In this document: piece by piece, positions 1 through 6,634 of the stretch
Layout: the number at the start of each line of letters is the position of its first letter
Numbering within the stretch: the stretch's first letter is position 1
DNA from: Synura sp. LO234KE
Taxonomy: Eukaryota > Sar > Synurophyceae > Synurales > Mallomonadaceae
Length of the DNA: 12,878 nucleotides
Direction: 5' to 3'
Assembly: GCA_015143735.1 (NCBI GenBank)
Contig: VKHC01000033.1
Span: forward strand, 9,576-22,453
Translations under genes and position numbers: made by a program
Notes under the pieces: generated by a model
Database searches by the model: none
What the model was told of the DNA's origin: nothing
The model's input: the letters and a program-made list of their open reading frames with translations, nothing else

Positions 1-1230
1 TTCTGACCTTTATTGATATACTTTTTCTGTGGTATCTGTAAGCTGCTGCTTCAGGTCATTCCACGCGGCTTTGTTACTTGTATACAGCTGAAGCGGTTGG
101 CTCACGTACAAGTAAATGACATCTTGAAAAACTCCTTAGCTGTAGTGTCCATTTTCTCTGCATACTTCTGTGCAATTCATGTATTCGTGGTTGCCACCTT
201 CTGCAGGCGTACCAACACTTCGCGTTCCATCAGGTTCGTCGCGTTCCAGTACGGCGACTGAATTTCTCAGTTCTCCGTGCGTTCTTGAAAGGGAAGCAAC
301 AGGTATTCCAGGCCAAACCCTGAATTTATCTCCATATCCCGCAAAATCGCAAATACCCATTCTAACAATCATAACGACGTATTTCCTTTATCAGGGTTTC
401 CCAGCATAGGCGGCTCTGATTTCCGCGCCGTCTTCATTTGGCCTGTATCATCCTCTCAGCTGCTATCCGTCTCTGCGTTTCCCTGGTCTCATGGATTCTT
501 CTTTCCTGCCTGCTTGCGCCTAGGGTCAGGCCATCATATACATGAGGCCAGAGCTCCTCTGAGCGATGTTGTCTTTCGCAAATTCTTTCAGATTCTGCAA
601 TAATGGATTTTCTTCAGGACTACCAAACCGGATTCCACCCCTGCCTATCTTCAACATGCTCGTGATCGGGTTCAGCGTTAATCGCGCCATCACATCTTCT
701 TTTTTAGTATCGCCTGCTGCTTAACGTTCCAACCGTGCTGCTTTGAATCCGTAGTGAGTTCATGCGCTACCTGTAATTCTCCAAGTTTCCTCTTCCTTGA
801 GCTAATTTCCTTGACCAGGAGCACAGTCGCGCCCAAATACGTGTGCTTGTTTCTACTCGTAATTTTAAAAACTGTGAAAAGGGAGGTAAGTAGTCCTCCT
901 CATTCTCATTTTCTTACTCTTATTTTTCCTGCTTATCTTTCTCGCTTTCTCCAGGAAGTCACTAAAACTGGGCTGATGCGCAGTCCATATTTATATGAAG
1001 ATTGAACCTTCTGAACATGCTGAGCTTCCACGAGGTAATGTAACAATTTCTTCATCTTCTTTTTTGGTTCTTAACTTTCTAAACTGAAAATCACTTGTTT
1101 TCTTGAAAATCTCTCCAGAACTTGTTATAGATGCCATTACTGGAGATGCTCCTGGAGCTGGCGGCGTGGATGCCGAGCTCATCGTCGTCTTGGAATCAGC
1201 CAAACTTATCTTCCCGACGGGTTGGGTCAT
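1..1230 (-). pseudogene. Decayed or fragmented coding region, unrecognised
   Basis: On the minus strand, open stretches follow one another in changing frames with no usable start codons. 991-1230 opens with MTQPVGKISL and is Ser/Pro-rich. 690-899 is 69 codons and includes KRKLGELQVAHEL. 526-720 is 64 codons and includes MARLTLNPITSMLKIGRGG. A stretch ending at 434-436 includes SRQERRIHETRETQRRIAAE, which is coiled-coil-like. Shorter pieces near 370-1 include YLYVSQPLQLYTSNKAAW. The strand is purine-rich and the peptides are charged and helix-like, which fits a sense strand. The frame changes fall near A-runs and other short repeats, as expected for indel decay or sequencing error, although unseen introns could also explain some of them. 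I do not recognise the family. A spliced plus-strand gene in the same interval is an alternative (see findings), so confidence is low. Confidence 0.25.
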
Positions 1231-1708
1231 TTCTTCTTTTCAATGTTCCTATTCGTACGTTGGCTTAGTTTTCTGCTTTTCCTCCGTAATTCTTACCCAT
1301 CACCAAGCTGCCATGTCGGAATAGTAACTCTAGAATACTAGGTTAAGCAAATAGTTCGTTATCTTAGTTAACACAGATTAAATATTAATTGCGAGGAAGT
1401 GAAGTGATTGTCAACGTCAGCGAGTGTAATTTCAACTCATAGTTTCAACATAGAAAGGCAAATTCCTACGAAAACGTCAATGAGCCAGTGACGTTTTTTC
1501 AAAAGATGTCGTATAGAGGATATTTTTTGTTTCGTATCCGTTTTCACTCAAATTTTTTTTAAAGTGATTGGTAACCTGTGGGCTAGTTATAAATGTCACT
1601 TAGGTCGCATGCACCACGTTGGTTCCGGAGTTATTACCCCAACACGCGTTTTTTCATGGAGAGCCTCCACTCAAATCTAAATTACTTACGTCAACAAACG
1701 TTTCATGA

Positions 1709-1800
1709 CTGAAAATCGACGTTTTTGTGTCTTTTTGACCTTAGAATTTGAATATCTCACGACCTATGAGGTTTCACGACCTCTACACAGGCGCAAACCG
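1709..1800 (+). repeat. Repeat A, copy 1 (diverged, partial)
   Basis: This copy shares the core TTAGAATTTGAATATCTCAC and the following CGACCTATGAGGTTTCACGA with the copies at 2120-2316 and 2859-3058. It lacks their roughly 100-bp left part. The core itself contains CACGACCT twice. The surrounding 1330-2119 is AT-rich and holds no gene I can support. Confidence 0.8.
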
Positions 1801-2119
1801 GTTATTGTGACGTTGGTCATATCTCCAAGGTTTCAAGGGAATATTTTAACCTCAACGGGAAGTTCAAACTTACTGCCTAACTTCAGCTCAGTGTTTTTTT
1901 TACGTTAATATCGAACTTCTTGTCACCAAATCTCGATCGTATGTAGTCTATTCATCGCCAAACATTAATTCACAATTTATTATAGTGTAATAAACGTTAC
2001 GAGAATGTTTCCCTGTGTTGAAAAAGCTTTTGCTCCAATGATTTTCTAGGTTGCAGGCCCCCAAAAACGTCATTCTGAACTTTTCACGTGCTATAACTCT
2101 CTGATTATCTACCCATAAA

Positions 2120-2824
2120 CCTCCAATCTGTTTCCATTGATGTATTCTTATGTTCTATGCAGTATTTGATAATTTTCATGAGTTAGTGAACCCTGCCAGA
2201 CATGATATTCTCCGGGGGGACCGACAATTGCCGTTTTTGGTCTTTTTCGACCTTAGAATTTGAATATCTCACGACCTATGAGGTTTCACGACCTCTACGT
2301 AGGCGCCAACGCTTTATCGCATCAAGGAGCATCGATTCCCTCCTCTATAAGAAACTTTTGAAACCTCAACTACAAGTTGACGTTTGTAATGAAGTTTGTA
2401 ATACAAAACGTGTTCCTAGCCGTAACGATTACTGGGATATATTTATAGTAAGTTGAATAAGTTCTCGCTATTTGTAATCAGTGCCGTTTTTCGACTTCAG
2501 TGACGTTTTCGCAGGAATGTACCTTAGATAAAAGAAATAACTAGATTATAAACATATACAGTTGTTCATACATAGTGATAAACCTTAACTGGTGATATAA
2601 GTAGTATCAACCACAGAGTTAAGAAGCCCAAAGTACCAAGCCACCAACTAGCAACTGTAGTCAAGTGTTTGACACTTTAGATGTACATTCCTCCAATCAC
2701 CATTCCTTTCATAGCTAAAAACACCGCTCTTAAGCTAGACTGCTTAGAGTACACCTCAAAACCGTTCTCCCTCATCCTGACTGAGAGACTCTGCTCTGGT
2801 TCGTGCAAGCTAATATTCTGAAAA
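2120..2824 (+). repeat. Duplicated unit, copy 1 (blocks A-C-B)
   Basis: The unit has three blocks that recur in the same order downstream. Block A (2120-2316) starts CCTCCAATCTGTTTCCATTG and includes an ATGATATTCTCC-plus-G-run segment. Block C (2498-2528) contains GTGACGTTTTCGCAGGAATG. Block B (2717-2824) contains AAGCTAGACTGCTTAGAGTA. Between C and B lies about 190 bp that the second copy lacks. No terminal inverted repeats, target-site duplications or transposase were seen, so this may be a non-autonomous element or an ordinary segmental duplication. Confidence 0.8.
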
Positions 2825-2858
2825 CAGTCTTCATATCAAACCCTCCACATAATGTTGT

Positions 2859-3408
2859 CCTCCAATCTGTTTCCATTGATGTACCCCTGTGTTATATGCA
2901 ATATTTGATTATTTTCATGAGTTAGTGAACCCTGCCAGACATGATATTCTCCGGGGGGGGCGACAATTGCCGTTTTTGGTCTTTTTCGACCTTAGAATTT
3001 GAATATCTCACGGACCATGGGGCTTCAAGACCTCTACGTAGGCGGAAAACATTTATCGTGTTGAGTAGTATGTTTATTACTCCTTTATTTTGATTTTTGT
3101 AATTTCAACTTTATGCTGAAGTTCGGCTACAGATAACTTCAACTTCAAGTTGAATTTCATATTTAAAAAATATTCTGTCTTACCGTAATGGTGTTTAGGC
3201 ATATAGAAATGTTTGGTTAATTTTGATGGGATAAAGCTTGAATTTCATAAAGATATTACATTTCTTAAAGTGACGCTTTTGCAGAAATGGGACATCTAGA
3301 AACACTGCTCCAAGCTAGACTGCTTAGGGTACACCTCAGTACCGTTCCCCCTCATCCTGACTGAGTGAGAGACGCTGCTCTGGTTCGTATAAGCAGATAT
3401 TCTGACAC
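2859..3408 (+). repeat. Duplicated unit, copy 2 (blocks A-C-B, shortened)
   Basis: Block A is 2859-3058, block C is 3267-3300 (GTGACGCTTTTGCAGAAATG) and block B is 3300-3408 (AAGCTAGACTGCTTAGGGTA). C and B abut here, whereas in copy 1 they are about 190 bp apart, so one copy has suffered a deletion or the other an insertion. Similarity in A and B is high, with scattered substitutions and 1-4 nt indels. Confidence 0.8.
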
Positions 3409-3409
3409 A

Positions 3410-3938
3410 ATCACCATAACGTATTTCTGATACGCTACTAGCTCCTTGTCGTACTTCTCTAAAAGAATTATATAGGTGAAAGCCTTGACTTTTCTCGAGT
3501 CTCCAAATTTAAATGCAATTTGATGATTTCCCGAGTGCTGAGATAAGTTGGTTCAAAAATTATTTTCACTAATATAAAGTATTTTATCGCGTTCTGGATT
3601 GGTGATGCTGGAAAACTAAACTCCAGCAGCTGGAAACACTGTTACGTTTCCTTCTCCTTGACGAGACTCCGTTATAGCTAAGCTAGAGGATTCGGTTTCA
3701 AAATTTGCAGTTTCCATATGCTGGGGAAAATACCACCTGTGCTTTTTTTGGTGCTGGCTTACTAGATGAGGATTGTGATCATCCTAATTCTATTCGGCAA
3801 CATCTGAGACAAAACTGCTCAGATTTGGAGTAGAAAATTCTAAGATGCAGCCGGTACGAAAACCGCCACACGTTTTTAACACAAGTTATGTTTGGTTCTA
3901 ATCCTATCTCCTATTCCAAGAACATGGACTAAAAATCC
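3410..3938. other. Gene-poor stretch
   Basis: No gene is supported. The only notable item is a plus-strand open stretch without ATG at 3687-3833 (48 codons, ending at TAG). Its peptide includes FPYAGENTTCAFFGAGLLDE and begins near a possible splice acceptor (TTTGCAG, ending at 3710). It could be an exon remnant, but its length does not exceed chance. Confidence 0.5.
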
Positions 3939-4071
3939 ATGCTATAGTTGTACCGACTATAGTGGTACCACCCAAAGTCCACCACTAAAACCCCAGCTAT
4001 AGCTGGTTGGGTTTTGGATGGACCAGCTATAGCTGGTTATTCAATTCTAAATACCCAGCTATAGTCGTTCG
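3939..4071. repeat. Left field of CTATAG palindromic repeats
   Basis: CTATAG occurs at 3942, 3957, 3997, 4027 and 4059, mostly within CCAGCTATAGCTGG-type palindromes. The palindrome at 3993-4006 is a perfect 14-mer and 4022-4037 is a perfect 16-mer (ACCAGCTATAGCTGGT). Between them lie diverged units such as CCCAAAGTCC. The units are degenerate with a period near 14 bp, so this is not a simple satellite. Confidence 0.8.
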
Positions 4072-4093
4072 ACTGGAGGGCGCCTGGAGGAAG

Positions 4094-4326
4094 GTAAGTG
4101 AAAGTTGTATTATGATAAGGGCTTCTCTTACTTAACTTTTTCTCAGATATTAATCTCATGGCTTATTTAAGTATGGCGAAAGCATCACATGTGCTTGAAG
4201 GTAAGAATTGTGAAGCTCGTACTCTTTATTCTAACAACTATTATTTTTAGGTTAGGAGTACGATACATGGCGGACGACATATGCCCTTCAATCCTATATT
4301 TATTATACGGTAGAGGGTGCATGTGA
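4094..4326 (+). other. Candidate small spliced transcript, two introns
   Basis: Two intron-like segments lie back to back. 4094-4146 starts GTAAGTG and ends CTTAACTTTTTCTCAG. The second starts GTAAGAATTG at 4201 and ends ATTATTTTTAG at 4250, or at a second AG at 4255. The 54-nt middle exon (4147-4200) joined to 4256 gives an open frame from ATG 4158 to TGA 4324-4326, 37 codons. It starts MAYLSMAKASHVLEG and continues VRYMADDICPSILYLLYGRG. Using the AG at 4250 instead gives an immediate stop. The upstream exon also stays open into the middle exon (RLEE then D). The peptide is unrecognised. This may be a relic exon pair or a spliced non-coding RNA. Both sides are bordered by the CTATAG repeat fields. 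Confidence 0.3.
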
Positions 4327-4447
4327 CCTGTCGTTTATGCATCAAGTGTAAATTGGAGCTGAAGAGAGGAGGTAGTTATTATGATAAGATTTAAGTTATC
4401 TTCTGCGAGAATAAATTTGACTTCATTCTTGATTATCATATAAACCA

Positions 4448-4700
4448 TACTATAGCTGGTCCACGTAGAGTCTCCATACGAAGTCTACCAGCCAAAGTCC
4501 TAATCTAAAGTCGACCATGTAGAATCTACGACCTAAAGTTGCATTGCTAAAGTCCTCCACTTAAAGTCGTCCAGCTATAGCGGACCAGCTATAGCTAGCT
4601 AAATCCTCCTACAATATAGACGTCCATCCAAAGTCGACTTTGGATGGTGACTATAGCTGGTGGTTTTACCATGTAAAACCCATCTAAAGTTCACCAGCTA
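4448..4700. repeat. Right field of CTATAG/CTAAAG palindromic repeats
   Basis: This is a degenerate array of about 14-bp units with consensus near CTAWAGTCGWCCAG. It runs from ACTATAGCTGGTCC at 4449 to ACCAGCTAGAGT near 4693. CTATAG occurs at 4450, 4575, 4589 and 4651, and the middle pair is exactly 14 bp apart. 4624-4647 is a perfect 24-bp palindrome centred on GTCGAC. Around 4664-4682 a GGTTTTA/TAAAACC stem closes a 5-nt loop. The field is longer and more diverged than the left one. Confidence 0.8.
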
Positions 4701-4974
4701 GAGTAGGTACAAAATTTATCCGCCACTGATGGATGATTCTTCACTACTTCTCAGAACAAGCTGTCACAGAACAGTGGTTGTTGCTTGGTACATGCGGAGT
4801 AAATAACTAGGCGGGGATGCAATATTTCTCATAAAGTAGTCTCAACTTCTTTCCATCTTACCATCATAATCAGCAATTGTAAGTAATGAACGAGAGCACT
4901 TCGTTAGAGGCCTTCGATAGCCCTACCCGAGGACTGTTTGAGCCGAAACACAAGGTCTTCAAAAATGAAAATGA
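4701..4974. other. Spacer downstream of dynactin subunit 4
   Basis: No gene is visible on either strand. On the minus strand this should contain the 3' untranslated region of the dynactin gene. I saw no AATAAA signal in minus sense close to the stop codon, which many protists lack anyway. Confidence 0.5.
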
Positions 4975-6508
4975 TTATAGAAATTGCTCGCGGGAAAATA
5001 ATATTTTCAACGGCAATTGCTTTAGGTGATATGGTACAAGAGGAGAAATCGAATTTGTCAAAGAGGGGGCGGGTAACGGCCCTTGAGTGAAATCGACCAG
5101 TAGAGTCAGCTCATACTTGCTGCCTGAATATTGACTCCCATCAAGGGTGACGGGAACTGCGACTTGAGCTACGTTGTGATCCAGACAAATGCTCCACTCC
5201 CCTGGACTGGGCGCCTCCCTCTCCGAACGAACATCATCGCGCAAAATTTCGTCTTCGTAAGATTCTAGTGAAAACTGGTAGTTCGGGGCCGCGAGTGAGG
5301 CAGTGCAAAACAAACTTAGGGACGAAAGTGAACATCGCGGGTGTTATGTAATCGTCTACCTGAACGGAGTCAGTGTGGGCGTGAATCTTCAGTGGTTGGG
5401 GAGTGAAGGAGAAGGGATGGTTTTTGATGATCAAGGTTTCCAGCCCATTCGAGGTTGCGGGAGGTACTGCCTCACTTGGAAGGTACTGCCTTATGAAAAC
5501 ATCTACCGCATGATCTCTCGGATTGGTTATCTGTACGATGATGTGAGCTTGCCCGGTCTCCAGCTCTCCTGCTTTAGGAAGTTTTGTAATTACCACATTC
5601 GGTATCTCATGGATAGCGGACGAATCCTTTATCCACCACTTCTTACGCTGGCTCAAAGAAGAGTCTCCATCCAGTGGAAAAGTGCTCGGTTGAACCAGGA
5701 TACTAAGTTTCCCCATGTCTACGTCTTGCCTGCATCGAAGGGTCCTCTTCGTCATTAAACGCATTCTTATAGGTAATTGGTCGGCGAGCAGCGGTGACTG
5801 TCTTAATTCTTGCTTCAGCCTTTGCTCCAAGCTAGAGTATTTGTTTGATTCGGCAACTCCGATGTAGCTGAAATCAAGTTTACTGGTATTTTCTCGTAAT
5901 GAGTCATAATATTGCTTATCTTTAGCCATACGGTCATACAAAATACCTTGATGTCCAGCTATATGTAGGCGCATATCTTGAAAAGTGCCCTTATTTTTGC
6001 TAGATCCAGGACTGGAAATCACCTTTTCTACCACTCTTGAATGGCTATCACTAATTTCAGTCTGCGTTAAAGATTTCAGCACTGCATGAAATAACTCTGC
6101 ATTTTTACTTTCCCTTTCAATCACTGCTAACGACATATTGAGCTCGATATGATCTCCACCGATGAGCCCGTAGTCACCTGAGTTCCAATTACACATTCCG
6201 CATTGCAAGGCACATTCTTTCTCATTTAAAGCCAAAACAACAAGGTTACAAAAACAAGAAGGGCACTGAAAACAAGATGGACATCTGTATCTATAAGACT
6301 TTATTTCCTCCTCTTGATATCTGATGAGGCATTGCGGACAGTAATAGCTAATTATTTCTTGTATACAACTCTCTGGATGCTTCGAAACGAGAACTTGCGA
6401 CGAGTTTGAAAAGTAAAGTGAACGTAAAGGTGCCCACCAGCCATTATAATCCATGAATAAAATGCACGGACCGGGTAAATGATCATTTTTGTAATAAACA
6501 CCAAACAT
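4975..6508 (-). CDS. DCTN4: Dynactin subunit 4 (p62), two exons
   Basis: p62 sits at the pointed end of the dynactin filament, which helps dynein bind cargo. Coding is complement(join(4975..5274,5360..6508)), 482 residues against about 460 in human. The 85-nt intron (GTAGAC...CTACCAG in minus sense) is not a multiple of three and is needed to join ...HTDSVQ (383) to FSLESYEDEIL. Family marks are WAPLRSLYF near 25-33, then the cysteine region with YYCPQC (55-60), RCPSCFQCPSC (75-85) and QCGMCNW (102-108). KRTLRCR (254-260), IVQITNP (324-330) and the C-terminal beta-rich segment YEDEILRDD...VAVPVTLDGSQ follow. The ATG at 6508 has A at -3 and leaves a normal-length N-terminus. An open GTG frame reaches 6559 but adds nothing conserved. 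Oddities: the first zinc pair FCxxC reads F-S-N-S-S (residues 33-37), and the second cysteine of CRxC is Asp262. The last 25 residues are not conserved. Confidence 0.9.
5275..5359 (-). other. Intron of dynactin subunit 4
   Basis: This is an 85-nt GT-AG intron read on the minus strand, between a CAG|GTAGAC donor and a CTACCAG|TTTT acceptor, both in phase 0. Reading through it continues open for 42 more codons in the wrong frame, so a naive translation gives a false C-terminus. Splicing restores the conserved YEDEIL and VAVPVTLDG segments. Confidence 0.85.
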
Positions 6509-6634
6509 TCTCTTTGTTCGTTGTAGACTAGACTCATATACACATAATACTAGTAACACCTGGATTTTCTATCGCTTAAAATATATTTTACTTGTTTTGT
6601 ACTCAGTTTCCCTATTTCTGTTTGTATCAGTATA
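6509..6634. promoter_or_regulatory. Short head-to-head intergenic region, likely bidirectional promoter
   Basis: Only 126 bp separate the dynactin ATG (6508, minus) from the first in-frame ATG of the ARF-GEF (6635, plus). The stretch is AT-rich, with an ATATATTTT run at 6581-6589. No clear TATA box or paired factor site can be assigned. A pyrimidine-rich tract ending TTTGTATCAG at 6630 looks like a splice acceptor, so the ARF-GEF transcript may begin farther upstream and overlap the dynactin gene antisense. Confidence 0.45.

Noticed and set aside
3939-4700. CRISPR-like array
   Set aside because: Units are only about 14 bp, degenerate and without uniform spacers, and the DNA is eukaryotic.
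1-4900. Viral or transposon enzyme genes (reverse transcriptase, integrase, transposase)
   Set aside because: No catalytic motif of these families was seen in any frame; repeats are present but without recognisable coding capacity.
5303-5758. 151-codon open frame on the plus strand
   Set aside because: It lies fully antisense to conserved dynactin coding sequence and has no family features; it is a shadow frame.
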